Of a stretch of 56,082 bases of DNA, positions 8,164 to 18,597 are shown in pieces. Under the pieces are notes generated by a model. The model searched no databases and had not been told where the DNA came from. It saw nothing but the letters and a program-made list of their open reading frames with translations. Origin of the DNA: CAZMVY01 sp964569765 (GTDB taxonomy: Bacteria > Planctomycetota > Phycisphaerae > UBA1845 > PWPN01); assembly GCA_964569765.1 (NCBI GenBank), contig CAZMVY010000003.1:1-56082 (forward strand), in the 5' to 3' direction. The position numbers and the translations under genes are program-made. Positions within the stretch are counted from its first letter, which is position 1. Every line of letters starts with the position of its first letter.

Positions 8164-11100
8164 ATGGTTTTCGTCCGGCCTGGTCTCCTGTGGCTCCTGA
8201 TCCTGGCGTTGCCGCTGGTGGCCCTGCATTTCAACCGGCGGTCGGGGCTTCGGCCCGCCCGCGCGGTGATCGTTACGACCTTGCGAACACTGGCGTTCGT
8301 GCTGCTGGTGTTCGCTATGGCGCGTCCGGTCATCGAACATCGCGATCCCGGCCGGACGGTCGTGGCGGTCGTGGATCTCTCCGCCAGCATGACCGAGGCC
8401 GACCTCGAGACGATACGCGCCTCGCTTCAGAAGCTCGCAGCCGCGCGCCAATCGCACGAAACGCTCCGACTCGTCGCCTTCGGCCCGACGGCTCGCGAGA
8501 TCGCTCTGACGGAGCAGGTGTTCGCCCCGGGAGCTCTTGCCTCCTTGCGCCGTGCCGTCGTCGCGAACGGAACCGCGGCTCCGCCGGCACCTTCGCCGGG
8601 CTCTGCAATGGCCGACGCGCTCGAACTGGCGGGCGCGCTGATCCCGCATGACGGTCGCGGGCACGTCGTCGTCTACACTGACGGTCTTCAGACCGGCGGA
8701 GACGCAGAGGCTGCGGCCCGCCGGCTCGCGGAACGTGGCATCGGCGTGACGGCCGAACCGGTCGGCGCCACACGGCCCGACGAGGTAGTCCTCCGCTCGG
8801 TCTCGATGCCGCCGGCCGCCGGGGTCGGCGCCAGGGTGGAGTTGCGAGCCGAAGTCGAGGCATCGCGTGCAACGGAAGGCCGGCTGATTATCAGCCCGCT
8901 CCCGAACGAAGCGGCGCCCCCGGACAACACGCGGGCACCCGCCGGGCCGCCAGCGGAAGAAATCGTAATACCGATCGCACTTCGGCCGGGGCGCCAGACG
9001 GTCGCATGCCTCTGTCCGCTCCACAAGGAAGGTCTCGCCCACTACAGCGTTCGCGTGGAAAGCGCCGTCGATACGCTGCCGGACAACAACACACTGTCGG
9101 CAGCCATCCGGGTAGAGCCCCCGCAGAACGTCCTGGTGCTGGAAGACAACCCGGCGGCGCCGGCTGCGGCCGCACTGGCGGCGCTACTGGGTGAGGCGGC
9201 GACGGTGAAATCCGCGGATCTCGCGGACTTCGCCGAAGCAGAACGTGCCGTGGCGGCGCTCTCCGCGGCCGATCTGCTCGTGGTAGCCGACACGCCCGCG
9301 GAAAACATCAGCCCGCAGACGCAGCAGCAAATCCGGGACGCCGTAACCGGAGGTATGGGATTAATCGTCACCGGGGGGCGCCGCGTGTTCGGGCCGGGCG
9401 GCTACGCGAACACCCCGCTGGCCGACGTCCTGCCGGTGAAGTTCCCGCAGAAGGTCGAACGCCGCGACCCCAGCGCCACGCTCGTGGTGATCATCGACAC
9501 CTCGGGAAGCATGGGCGGACCGCGGGTGAATCTCGCCAAGGAAATCGCCCGCCTGGCCATCGCGCGGCTCAAGCCGCACGACAAGGTCGGCATCGTCGAG
9601 TTCTACGGATCGAAGCGATGGGCGGCTCCCATCCAGCCCGCCTCGAACGCGATCGACCTCCAACGTGCCCTGAATCGGCTCAGCGCCAGCGGCGGCACGG
9701 TGATCCTGCCGGCCATCGAAGAGGCGTACTACGCCCTTCTGAACGTGCGAACCCGCACGAAACATGTGCTCGTCCTCACCGACGGCGGCGTGGAACCCGG
9801 AGCGTTTGAGCCGCTGATCCGCAAAATGGCCGACGCGGGGATAACGGTGTCCACCGTGCTCGTCGGCCCGGGAACGGAATCGGCCTTCCTGGCAAGCCTG
9901 GCTCAATGGGGACGCGGCCGGTTCTATTCGGCGCCCGACCGATTCAATCTGCCCGAGGTCATCGTCAAGCAGAACGAGAGTTCGCTCCTGAACCCCTTTG
10001 TGGAACAGCCGAGCGCAATCCGCATCCGGATGGAAGACGTCATCACGGATGGGATCGACTTCGCGGCAGCCCCGCCGCTCCGCGGATACGTCGAAACGGA
10101 GATACGCCCGACGGCCGACCTCCTCCTGGTATCCGACCTGGGCCATCCGATCCTGGCGGTGTGGCGCTATGGCCTGGGCAGGACGGCTGCGTTCACGCCG
10201 GAAATCAGCGGCGAGTGGTCGCGGGCCCTGGCACGCTGGGCCCCGTACGCAAAGCTCTTCTCGAATCTGGTTCGCTCACTGAGCGGACCGCGCGCCGAGC
10301 AGGCGCTTCGCCTCCAGCCGATCATACGGCCCGGGGCCGTGGAGATCCGGATTGACAACCGAATCGCGCACGCCGGCGAGGCGGCGGCGGCACTGGAGCT
10401 GACCGTGACCGGTCCCGACGGGAGCACAAGACGGCTGACGGCCGATCCGATCCGTCCGGACCAGTGGAACGTCCGCATCACCGACCTGCCGCCTGGGACG
10501 TATCGACTCGATGCCCGCACGTCGAGCGGGCGGCTCCGCGGAGCCGCTGCTCTGGTCGTGCCGCCGATCCGGGAAGTCTCCGCGCTGGGACCGGACCGCC
10601 CGATGCTGGACGAACTCAACAGGATGCAGCGGGACGCGGAGCGAGCCGCGGCAACGATCTCCACCCCGCCCATACGGCCGCGGGAGTTGTGGCCGGCGAT
10701 GACGGCCGCGGCCCTGGTGATCTTCCTCCTGAACGTCCTGATCCGCCGCCTGCCCGCGCTGCCGTATCGCTTCGTGGTACCTGCGAGAACGGCGGGGGCG
10801 ATCGTCTTGCTGTCCCTGTCGATCCAGGCAATCCCGGAGGCCGCACCGGCCAGAGCGGATGCGACAGCCGCCTCTCCGGCAACAAAGCCGGCCGCCGCGA
10901 CGCGAACCGCCGAAACACAGCAATCGCCGGCCTCCCTGCCGCCCCCCCCGGATGCAATCCGCGCAATCAACGAAGCCCTGGCCTGCCGCGATGCCGCGTG
11001 CCGGGAGCAACAATTCGGCGAGGCCTGCCGGCTCACGCTGCTGCGCGACGGGTTCCTCGATTCGCTCGCCGCGTATCTGCAATCGCGCAGCGCGGGCAAT

Positions 11101-14100
11101 CCAATGGTCGCCCGTCTGCTCGCCGACGTGGCCCGAGAACAGGGCGATCTCGTGCTGGCGCGGCGGACTCTGACGGACCTGGCCGCGAGCGGACACGCCG
11201 ACATCGAGATCTGGAGCGAACTCGCCCGGATCGAGGAGGAACTCGGCAATGATCCGGCGGCGCTGGCGGCGCTGGATCGGGCCATTGCGGCGCAGCCGGA
11301 ACCGGATCAGCTTTTCGCGCTCCGCGTGCGCCAGGCACTGATCCTTCTCGACGGCCCGGACCCGGCCGCGGGCACCCGGGCGCTCCGGGCGATCGTGGAG
11401 TCGCGTCCGAACGATCCCGCCGTCGCCAACTACTGCGCCTATCTGGCCTCGTTCGCCGGCGAGAACGCCCTGGCGCTCGATCTCCTGACGCCCACGGGGG
11501 GAGCGAAGGAGCAGGTTCACGAGCACCTGTTCCGGGGTCTGTTCCTGCTGCGCCTGAATCGACCCGACGCGGCGGAAAAGGAGTTTGAGCAGGCCTATGC
11601 GAAGGCGTCGCTGGATCGGGACCGGCGTTTCGCCCTGGAGCGCGTGATCACGTCGGCCCGACGCGCGGGCCATCTGAAATCGCTGGCCGATGCCTGGCTG
11701 GCGGATCCCCGGCTGCCGGCCGATCGGCTGGGTGCGCTGGTGGCGATTCTCCGCGAGCTGGGCAGGGCTGATGACGCTTTGCGGTTGCTCCGCCGCCCGG
11801 CACAGACGCCCGAGCAGGGACGGCTTGTCGAGTCTGCGGAGTTTCAGCGGGAGCTCATCGCCGTAGCCGTCGAAGCCGGACGGACAGGCGAAGCGGAGGC
11901 CTCCTACCGCGCGATGCTGAACGAGGCGCCGGACCGGATCGAGTGGCGGATCGGCCTGGCCCGCCTCAAGCTGCTCGAAGGAAAGCGCGAGGAAGCCGTC
12001 GGGTTGTTTCAGGATGCCACCGCACAATCCGAGGATCCCGGCTACCTGATGCTCGTAGCGGATGGGGCCCGCCAGCTCGCCCTGGACGAGGCGGCGCTGG
12101 CCGCCGCCCGGAAGGCCGGTGCCAGGGGCGGAATCGCCCACGTGCGGGCCGTCCTCTTCGAGGCCGACCTGAGTCGTCAGCGAGGCAGGACCGATCGCGC
12201 CCTCGCCCTTCTGAAACAGCTCAATCCCGCTACCGTGCAGGACCCGAAGGCTCTCAGCCTGGTGGCGGAGGCGTTCGAGCGTTACGGCGACAAGGCCGAG
12301 GCGCTGCGGCTGTTCCAACAGCTCTACGCCATAGCGCAGGGGGAGGATACGCTTCTGCGCATCGCGTGGTTGCTCGAAGAGGACCAGCGGTTCGACGAGG
12401 CGTACGCCCTCTGGAAGGACATGTGGCAGACCACCTCCGTCCCCGCGCGGCAGCGGCAGTCGCAGGACCGAATGCTCGATCTGGCCGCGCGGACCGGAAA
12501 GCTCGCCGACCTGGCCATCGAACTGGAGGAACGCATCGCCGAGGGCAATGCGGACGATCGGACGCTCTCGCTGCTGGTCCACATCTACACAAAGGCCAAT
12601 GACCCCGTCTCCGCCGCCGAGATCCTCCAGGACTTTGCCCGCCGCAGCGGCAACCAGGTCGAGGCGCTCAAACGACTTGCCCGCGTGTACCTCGACTGCG
12701 AGCAGTTCGGCCGCTGCAACGCGGTTCTACGCCGGCTCGCCGTGCTCGACCCGGCGAACCGTGTCGATTACTGGCAGCAGATCGCCATGATGGCGCTGGA
12801 GCGAAGACAACCGCAGCAGGCGAAGGCGGCGCTGGCGAAGCTGACGGCCCTCGCCGCCGGAGACGAAGTGGTGGACGAGTTCTCCGCCGGGGTTCTCGAC
12901 ATGACCGGCCTGCACGAAGAGGCGGCGGCCGCGTATGGCCGGGCCCTCGCCCGGCACCCGGACCGCATCGAGGCCCTCCTGTTGTGGGGGCGGGCAATGC
13001 GGGACGCGGGCCAGGCGGATCGGGCGGTAGCGCGGTTTCAGAACCTCATCGAGGATGCGGTCGAGGACGACCTTTTCACCGTCGCGGTTGACGGTCTATT
13101 GAACCTCAGCGCGCGACCGGCGGCCATGCGTTCCGCGCTGCGTCGCGTCTACGCCCGGATTGCGGCCAAGCCAGACAAGGTATTCCTCTACCAGCTCGGC
13201 GCCGACCTGCTCGAGTCGCTCGGCCGGACGAGGCCGATGCGCGACCTGATGGAACAGGCCGTCGTGGTGGCCGGCGAGCGGCGCGGCCCTCTGCTGCGCG
13301 AGCTCATGGATGGTGCGAAGACCGATGGGCTCAACGACCGCGTCATTCAGTACGGGCAATCGCTGCTGGGGCTGGGCGAGGAACAGCCGCCGCAGGTTTT
13401 CCTTGATCTGGGCGAGGCGATGTTCAAGGAGCATGACCTCGCCCTGGCGGAGCGGGTCTTCGAACGCGCCGCCGTGGAAAGCGATTTCTCGGCGATACGC
13501 CAGCGGGTGGCGACATACTACGAAGAGGCGAACATGCCCGCCGTGGCCGATCGCATCATCCGCGAGCTTCTGGGCACGGAGCCGGACAACGTCCCGCTGC
13601 TCATCCGGTCCGGCGCGCTGTGCGAGCAACTCGGCGCATTCGCACGCGCTTTCGAACAGTACGACCGCGCGGCCGACCTGATGCTTCGCCGCCTGCCCGG
13701 CTCGGTCCGACCGGACGAGTCCGGCCGCGCGAGGGGTCGTGAACGTCCATCCCGACGGGCTGAACGCACCGGCCGCGCAACGAACCTCGATGAGATGGCC
13801 CGGTTCTTCCGCAGCGCGGCCAACGGGTTGCGCAGCGCGGCCCGCACGCCGGCCCTTCGCGAACGCCTCCTGGCAACGCTCTCCGCCCGGATCGAGGAGG
13901 AACTCAAGACGCTCGCCGCCGAAAAGTCGCTCATGCCGACGATCGAGGGCAATCCCCGCCTGGACAACCTCGCCTGGTTCCTCCGGGAGGTGGCCTTCTC
14001 GTTCCATAATCCGGACGCCGCCGACCGGATCGACCGCCGGCTCCTCGATCTCTATCCGAAGGACGCCGGACTCCGCACCACCGTCGTGCGCGAACGCCTC

Positions 14101-17100
14101 GACTGGGGCCTGTACGCCCGCGCGGCGGCGCTGGCGTCCGACGCTCCGCCGGACTGGGCCGCCCCGACCACGATTACGGCTGACGCGCTGCTCTCGGACA
14201 AGGCCGCCCTGGAGAACGCGATCGCCAAAGGCGCGATCCCGCTGAGCCTTGCCACCCGACTGGTGCCGGGGCTGCTCATGACCGGCCGCGATGAAGAAGC
14301 CAGGCGCGTACTTCGTGCGACGCCCACACGCTACGCCCCGGACGTGGAAGCGGACCTGTCCGCGGCGGCGCCGTCTGTGGTCTATTCCCGGGGCGACGAC
14401 CGGGGTGCGATGGTCTTCGTCGAGGCGGCATCAACGATGGCCGCCCTTTCGATCGGGCTGGAGGAGCACGACACGCTCCGCGCCTGGACGAACGCATGGA
14501 TCGAGGCCTGCTCGAAGATGCGGAGCGGCAGCGCGATCGTCACGAGCCTGAAACGCTGCATGTCCGTCGTGTGGAACGCGCTGTCTGCGGAGGAGCGAAC
14601 TGCCTTCGCGGACCGGCTGAACCGGCTGGCCGATGCCACCGAAGGCGAGAAACGCCTGCACGTGAACCTGCTGCGGCTGCAACTGGCCGATCGGCTGGCC
14701 ATCCCCTTTGACGGCCTGGATCGTATCCTGCAGGAGGCCCCTGAGGATAAGACGCTCGACGCCGACGACCTCGCGGAGCTGTTGCAGCGAGCCCCCGCCG
14801 ACGCCCGGCCGGGGCTGCTCAAGCGGATCGTGGACGCCCGCGAACCCGCCCGGAAGCGGGCGGTACTCTTCGGAATCGCCGCCAACCTGAAGCCTGCCGT
14901 CGATGAGGCGCTGATGCAGAGCTTCGAGACGCTGCTGAAGGCGGCGCCGCGCCAGCGCCGGGATCTCGATGAGGACTCCTCGTTCGAAGGCGGCTGGGTG
15001 CGCGGCCGCGCGCAACCGGAACTCGCCCGCAGACTCGCGGAGGTGCTCCTGAGTGAGTCGCCCAACGACCCGGCGGTGATGGTAGCAGCAGCCGCTGCGC
15101 GTGACAACGTCGGGCTTCACGACGAGGCGATGCCGCTCGCGAAAGAGGCCATCGAGGCCCTCCTCAATGTGAAGAAGCCGACGTCCGAGCACGCGCGCCT
15201 GATCGCGGAGGCCGCACGCATCATGCGCCCGGACGAGATCCGCGCGACGATCGCGGACCTGGATGAGCGCCAGCAGATCGAAGGCCCGTCGGCAATGCGG
15301 TCGCTGGTCAAGGCCGTTCTGGTCGACGCAGCGGGCGACAAGGCCGAGGCCATTGCCGCCTATCGGTCCGCCTTTGAAATGCAGCCCGGCGAACGCATCT
15401 TCGTCTCGAAACTGATCTCCGCCCTCAAGCAGAGCGGACGATCCGTCGAGCTGGCCCGGTTGCTGGCAACTCACCTGAGGAAAAGCAGCATTATGGAAAC
15501 GTACGAGTGGTACACGCTCGTCACGCTCTACTGCGAACTGTTCGACCCGTTGAAAGCCATGCAGGCGGCGCAGAAGATCGAAACCGTGCAGGGCCCCGTC
15601 GAGGTCATGCGGATCGCCCGCAGCATGGGACGAACGGAGGACATCCTCACCACGTTCCGCCGGCTCTACACGAAGAATCGCGACTCCGGACGGTTCTATT
15701 CGCCGGCCTGGCCGGCCCCGCCCTCGCCGGGCGGCATGCTCGGCTACCTCGCGAGGCTACAGGACCGCGGATGGGGCCGCGCGTTCTCCGCTCTGGCCGA
15801 TCTGCCCTTCGCGCAGGAGGAGTTCACCGCCCTGCTTCTCGCCGCCCCGCCGCAACAGGGCGACGTGCTCGCCCTGATCGACGGCCTGCTCCGCGCGACC
15901 CGGCTGAACAACAGCCGACCGGCGCTCGTCGATTCGCTCGCGGATGCCTGGCAGCGCCAGGCTCTTACCGACAAGGACCGCCGGATGATCGTCGCGCTGG
16001 CGAAGGAAGACCCGGCGAATATTACCGACGCGCTGCTGCCCGCCCTGGAAGATATCGTGCTTCACACCCCGCCGGGCGATGCGGCGACGCTGACCACGCT
16101 GGCCCGCGTGTATCGGGCTCGCGGCAGTCCGGACCGGGCGCGCCGGATCCTTCGCTGGGTGGTCATTTCCGACATGCGAAGCGGACGCGCCGGCGGCAGC
16201 GAACGATTCAGCCGTATGGAAGAGTATCTCGCCGCCCTGCCGGATAACGAGCGTGCCGCCGCACGAAGGAAGCTGCTGGCCGGCCTGGAGCCGACCCCTC
16301 TCGACGAGCCGACCGACGCCTTCGATTCAGAATGGCTGACGTGCTGGGCGGCGGCGGGTGAGCCGGCCGAACTGAACCGCCGGGTGGAAATGATCCGCAA
16401 GCGAATCGAGTCGGCCGAGGCCGAGGCGACGCCCCGCCTGCTGGCGGCCACCCTCGCACGCTTCGACGCCGAGGCCGGACGATTCGAAGCTTTCAAGACG
16501 ATGGTCGCCTGCGCGTGCCGGGGTCTTCGGGAGGAGAGCCTGAACGTCCAGGTCTTCGACTGTCGCGCGCTGCTGCCGCCCGCAAACCGGATGAAAGACC
16601 CCGCGCGATACGTCGACGCGGTCGTTGCCGCACTGGAGGCACCGCGAACCGATGGAACGCTTTCGCAGGCGGGTGTCACACACCTGCTGTGTCTGGTCGG
16701 CGACTGGTGCGTCGAGAACAGCCTGCGCGAAAAGGCCGAAGCGATTCTCCAGCGTGCCCGCGAACAGGCCGGCCCGCCGGGTGAACACTGGTTGTGGATC
16801 GCCGATCTCGCCCGCCTGTCCGGGGCGTCGGCTGTCGCCGTCGAGCTCGAGACGAAGCTGCTCGAAGCGGACCTCCTCCCGGTTGTGCGCGTCCCCGCGC
16901 TGCTCGATGCGGTCGAAGCCGCTCGCGGCCGCGAGGCGGCGGACAAACTGGCCATCCGCGTGGCGACGTACAGCGATCACCCGGTGGTGCTGAAACGGGC
17001 TATTCGCCAGTCCCGCGCCGCCGGCGACCTCGCCGCCGCGAACCGGTACGAAGAACGTCTGCAAAAGGTTTCGGCCGCGTCCTCTGAGGCTTCGCCGCCG

Positions 17101-17133
17101 GCAGCGACATCGGGCCCGGCAACGCGCCCGTGA
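8164..17133 (+). CDS. Giant membrane protein: two VWA domains, amidotransferase-like fold and a 2000-residue TPR region
   Basis: A 2989-residue single open frame. Two membrane helices (about 5-22 and 37-56) lead to a first VWA domain with D71-L-S-A-S75, an Ig-like stretch (about 208-315), a class-I-glutamine-amidotransferase-like domain ending in FGPGGYANTPLADVLPV (about 320-430), and a second VWA domain with D445-T-S-G-S449 and a later LTDGG. Two more membrane helices lie near 845-862 and 877-895, joined by a basic loop. An Ala/Pro linker follows, then TPR-like helices from about 925 to the end, broken by an Arg-rich linker near 1850-1880. Positive-inside reasoning puts both VWA domains and the TPR superhelix outside the cytoplasm. 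The first half matches VWA proteins that normally end near residue 900; fusion to such a long TPR region is unusual. No frameshift is apparent. Confidence 0.85.
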   Translation: MVFVRPGLLWLLILALPLVALHFNRRSGLRPARAVIVTTLRTLAFVLLVFAMARPVIEHRDPGRTVVAVVDLSASMTEADLETIRASLQKLAAARQSHETLRLVAFGPTAREIALTEQVFAPGALASLRRAVVANGTAAPPAPSPGSAMADALELAGALIPHDGRGHVVVYTDGLQTGGDAEAAARRLAERGIGVTAEPVGATRPDEVVLRSVSMPPAAGVGARVELRAEVEASRATEGRLIISPLPNEAAPPDNTRAPAGPPAEEIVIPIALRPGRQTVACLCPLHKEGLAHYSVRVESAVDTLPDNNTLSAAIRVEPPQNVLVLEDNPAAPAAAALAALLGEAATVKSADLADFAEAERAVAALSAADLLVVADTPAENISPQTQQQIRDAVTGGMGLIVTGGRRVFGPGGYANTPLADVLPVKFPQKVERRDPSATLVVIIDTSGSMGGPRVNLAKEIARLAIARLKPHDKVGIVEFYGSKRWAAPIQPASNAIDLQRALNRLSASGGTVILPAIEEAYYALLNVRTRTKHVLVLTDGGVEPGAFEPLIRKMADAGITVSTVLVGPGTESAFLASLAQWGRGRFYSAPDRFNLPEVIVKQNESSLLNPFVEQPSAIRIRMEDVITDGIDFAAAPPLRGYVETEIRPTADLLLVSDLGHPILAVWRYGLGRTAAFTPEISGEWSRALARWAPYAKLFSNLVRSLSGPRAEQALRLQPIIRPGAVEIRIDNRIAHAGEAAAALELTVTGPDGSTRRLTADPIRPDQWNVRITDLPPGTYRLDARTSSGRLRGAAALVVPPIREVSALGPDRPMLDELNRMQRDAERAAATISTPPIRPRELWPAMTAAALVIFLLNVLIRRLPALPYRFVVPARTAGAIVLLSLSIQAIPEAAPARADATAASPATKPAAATRTAETQQSPASLPPPPDAIRAINEALACRDAACREQQFGEACRLTLLRDGFLDSLAAYLQSRSAGNPMVARLLADVAREQGDLVLARRTLTDLAASGHADIEIWSELARIEEELGNDPAALAALDRAIAAQPEPDQLFALRVRQALILLDGPDPAAGTRALRAIVESRPNDPAVANYCAYLASFAGENALALDLLTPTGGAKEQVHEHLFRGLFLLRLNRPDAAEKEFEQAYAKASLDRDRRFALERVITSARRAGHLKSLADAWLADPRLPADRLGALVAILRELGRADDALRLLRRPAQTPEQGRLVESAEFQRELIAVAVEAGRTGEAEASYRAMLNEAPDRIEWRIGLARLKLLEGKREEAVGLFQDATAQSEDPGYLMLVADGARQLALDEAALAAARKAGARGGIAHVRAVLFEADLSRQRGRTDRALALLKQLNPATVQDPKALSLVAEAFERYGDKAEALRLFQQLYAIAQGEDTLLRIAWLLEEDQRFDEAYALWKDMWQTTSVPARQRQSQDRMLDLAARTGKLADLAIELEERIAEGNADDRTLSLLVHIYTKANDPVSAAEILQDFARRSGNQVEALKRLARVYLDCEQFGRCNAVLRRLAVLDPANRVDYWQQIAMMALERRQPQQAKAALAKLTALAAGDEVVDEFSAGVLDMTGLHEEAAAAYGRALARHPDRIEALLLWGRAMRDAGQADRAVARFQNLIEDAVEDDLFTVAVDGLLNLSARPAAMRSALRRVYARIAAKPDKVFLYQLGADLLESLGRTRPMRDLMEQAVVVAGERRGPLLRELMDGAKTDGLNDRVIQYGQSLLGLGEEQPPQVFLDLGEAMFKEHDLALAERVFERAAVESDFSAIRQRVATYYEEANMPAVADRIIRELLGTEPDNVPLLIRSGALCEQLGAFARAFEQYDRAADLMLRRLPGSVRPDESGRARGRERPSRRAERTGRATNLDEMARFFRSAANGLRSAARTPALRERLLATLSARIEEELKTLAAEKSLMPTIEGNPRLDNLAWFLREVAFSFHNPDAADRIDRRLLDLYPKDAGLRTTVVRERLDWGLYARAAALASDAPPDWAAPTTITADALLSDKAALENAIAKGAIPLSLATRLVPGLLMTGRDEEARRVLRATPTRYAPDVEADLSAAAPSVVYSRGDDRGAMVFVEAASTMAALSIGLEEHDTLRAWTNAWIEACSKMRSGSAIVTSLKRCMSVVWNALSAEERTAFADRLNRLADATEGEKRLHVNLLRLQLADRLAIPFDGLDRILQEAPEDKTLDADDLAELLQRAPADARPGLLKRIVDAREPARKRAVLFGIAANLKPAVDEALMQSFETLLKAAPRQRRDLDEDSSFEGGWVRGRAQPELARRLAEVLLSESPNDPAVMVAAAAARDNVGLHDEAMPLAKEAIEALLNVKKPTSEHARLIAEAARIMRPDEIRATIADLDERQQIEGPSAMRSLVKAVLVDAAGDKAEAIAAYRSAFEMQPGERIFVSKLISALKQSGRSVELARLLATHLRKSSIMETYEWYTLVTLYCELFDPLKAMQAAQKIETVQGPVEVMRIARSMGRTEDILTTFRRLYTKNRDSGRFYSPAWPAPPSPGGMLGYLARLQDRGWGRAFSALADLPFAQEEFTALLLAAPPQQGDVLALIDGLLRATRLNNSRPALVDSLADAWQRQALTDKDRRMIVALAKEDPANITDALLPALEDIVLHTPPGDAATLTTLARVYRARGSPDRARRILRWVVISDMRSGRAGGSERFSRMEEYLAALPDNERAAARRKLLAGLEPTPLDEPTDAFDSEWLTCWAAAGEPAELNRRVEMIRKRIESAEAEATPRLLAATLARFDAEAGRFEAFKTMVACACRGLREESLNVQVFDCRALLPPANRMKDPARYVDAVVAALEAPRTDGTLSQAGVTHLLCLVGDWCVENSLREKAEAILQRAREQAGPPGEHWLWIADLARLSGASAVAVELETKLLEADLLPVVRVPALLDAVEAARGREAADKLAIRVATYSDHPVVLKRAIRQSRAAGDLAAANRYEERLQKVSAASSEASPPAATSGPATRP

Positions 17134-17411
17134 TGTTGGCGGCCGGGTTTTCGCCCCCGTGCCCAGTGGGATTCGCCCCACCGGGAAAACTCGTATGGCC
17201 TTCGGCCGTCCGGGCATATCGCGACAAATCAATCAATGCTGCACGCCGCCGCTTCCGCCGCCGTGAATTCGGCCTGGCAAAACGTCAAACCCGGAACGAG
17301 GCGGTTTCCGAAGCGGGATCCGAGGTGCTATAATGCCGGGTTCAGGGGCTTGGGTCGTTCAACGGGTATCAGAGGCCGCTACGGCTGGACAGGTATCGAC
17401 AGGAGAAAGAC
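17134..17411 (+). promoter_or_regulatory. Intergenic region with extended -10 promoter for the 17412 gene
   Basis: A candidate promoter has TATAAT at 17329-17334 preceded by TGC (extended -10); the best -35 at 17 bases spacing is TTCCGA (17306-17311), only a half match. Transcription would start near 17341, giving a leader of about 70 bases. The 12 bases 17324-17335 recur exactly on the minus strand before the prepilin gene (22963-22974). Upstream, 17147-17190 can form an interrupted hairpin (GTTTTC with GAAAAC, inner GTGGG with CCCAC) that may end the giant-gene transcript, but it has no T-run. Confidence 0.6.
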
Positions 17412-18290
17412 ATGATGAGCCGGCGTTCTTGTGTCGGACTGGTGAGTGCGTTCGTGGGCTTGACCGCGTCTCTGGCCTGGGCCGGGGCGCCGGATCAGGC
17501 CGCCAAGTCGTTCGCGGATGGCAATGCCTTGCTGGCGAAGGCGGACTTCGACGGGGCATTGAAGGCGTACGCGGCGGCGGCCAAGGCCGACCCCGAGAAG
17601 CAGGAGTACCGTCAACAGTACGCGATCGTCCGCCGCGTCGTGCAGATGCGCGAGGCCATTGCCCGCGAAAAGAACCCGCAGAAGTGGGAGCAGATGGCGC
17701 GCGCCCTCCGCGGATTCTACGTCGGCAGCGGCATCTACTCGGAGGCCCTCGCGATCGACAAACAGCTTCACGCGAAGCTCAACACGCCCGCCACCGCCGT
17801 TATGCTTGCCGAAACCCAGTTGGCGCTGTCGATGAACGCGGACGCCGAGAAGGTCCTCAGCGGGATCGACGAGAAGAGCGCCACGCCCGAGTCTCGCGTC
17901 ATGCTCGGCATCGCCCTGGCCCGCCAGAAGAAGATCGACGAGGCCAAGGCCGCCGCCGCCAAGTGTGCGCCGACAGCCGAGGCCAGTCCCGGCTTCCTGT
18001 ACGACCTCGCCTGCCTGAAGGCCCTGACGGGGGATGCCGCGGGCGCGGTGGAGGCGATCACGAAGGCGTTTGAGCAGACGCCGCCCAGCCGGCTCGATCG
18101 CATGAAATCGCACGCAAAGGAAGACAAGGACCTCGCCAGCGTGGCGGGCACCGAGGCGTTCGCCAAGGCCCTCAAGACCCAGTCCAAGGTGAAGGAGTCG
18201 AGCTGCAGCGGCGGAAGCGATTGCGGTTCGTGCCCGAGCAGGGGCAGTTGCGGCAGCGCGAAGGGCGGATCGAGCTGCACCAAGAACTAG
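17412..18290 (+). CDS. Exported TPR protein with cysteine-rich tail
   Basis: A 292-residue protein with a signal peptide (about 1-25, ending AWAGA) and at least three TPR-like repeats between about 30 and 240. The last 32 residues are rich in Ser, Gly and Cys, with five cysteines in the spacing C-x5-C-x2-C-x5-C-x8-C, which looks like a metal-binding or disulfide-bonded tail. AGGAG seven bases before the ATG supports this start. The next gene in the same direction encodes a membrane iron-sulfur protein with an HMA-like tail, so a role in metal or redox handling at the membrane is possible but unproven. I do not recognise a named family for the whole protein. Confidence 0.8.
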   Translation: MMSRRSCVGLVSAFVGLTASLAWAGAPDQAAKSFADGNALLAKADFDGALKAYAAAAKADPEKQEYRQQYAIVRRVVQMREAIAREKNPQKWEQMARALRGFYVGSGIYSEALAIDKQLHAKLNTPATAVMLAETQLALSMNADAEKVLSGIDEKSATPESRVMLGIALARQKKIDEAKAAAAKCAPTAEASPGFLYDLACLKALTGDAAGAVEAITKAFEQTPPSRLDRMKSHAKEDKDLASVAGTEAFAKALKTQSKVKESSCSGGSDCGSCPSRGSCGSAKGGSSCTKN

Positions 18291-18597
18291 TGCCGCTTTC
18301 GGTTCGAGAGTATCGTTCGTGTCCGGCCCTGTGGGGGCGACCCAGGAACAGCCCCGGGCATAAGCCCCGGCTTCCCCGTGTCAACAAACGCAAAGCTTCG
18401 CAGCGCGGCCATCGGCGGCAGCTTCACGGGGAACGGGTGTCTCGCCCGCCTTCGGAATATTCGCGGGCCGCGAGGATTTCGGGAGAGGACAGTATAGGGG
18501 CGACCGACTGTTGCGGCGCTGCACGCCGCACGCGAAACCATGTTACCGCAAACGGTCCCAGCGACTATGGATAGCAGGCGGAGAAGTACCAGACCCC
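18291..18597. other. Intergenic region, no gene seen
   Basis: About 300 GC-rich bases between the Cys-tailed TPR gene and the polyferredoxin gene. There is a near-repeat of GCCCCGGGC and GCCCCGGC around 18352-18374, and a TATAGG near 18492 that could be a weak -10 box. Nothing resembling a protein, tRNA or clear terminator was found. GGCGGAG precedes the next ATG. Confidence 0.4.

Noticed and set aside
10276..12582. 768-codon minus-strand open frame within the giant gene
   Set aside because: It mirrors the TPR coding frame; the product is Arg/Gly-rich and lacks any recognisable domain.
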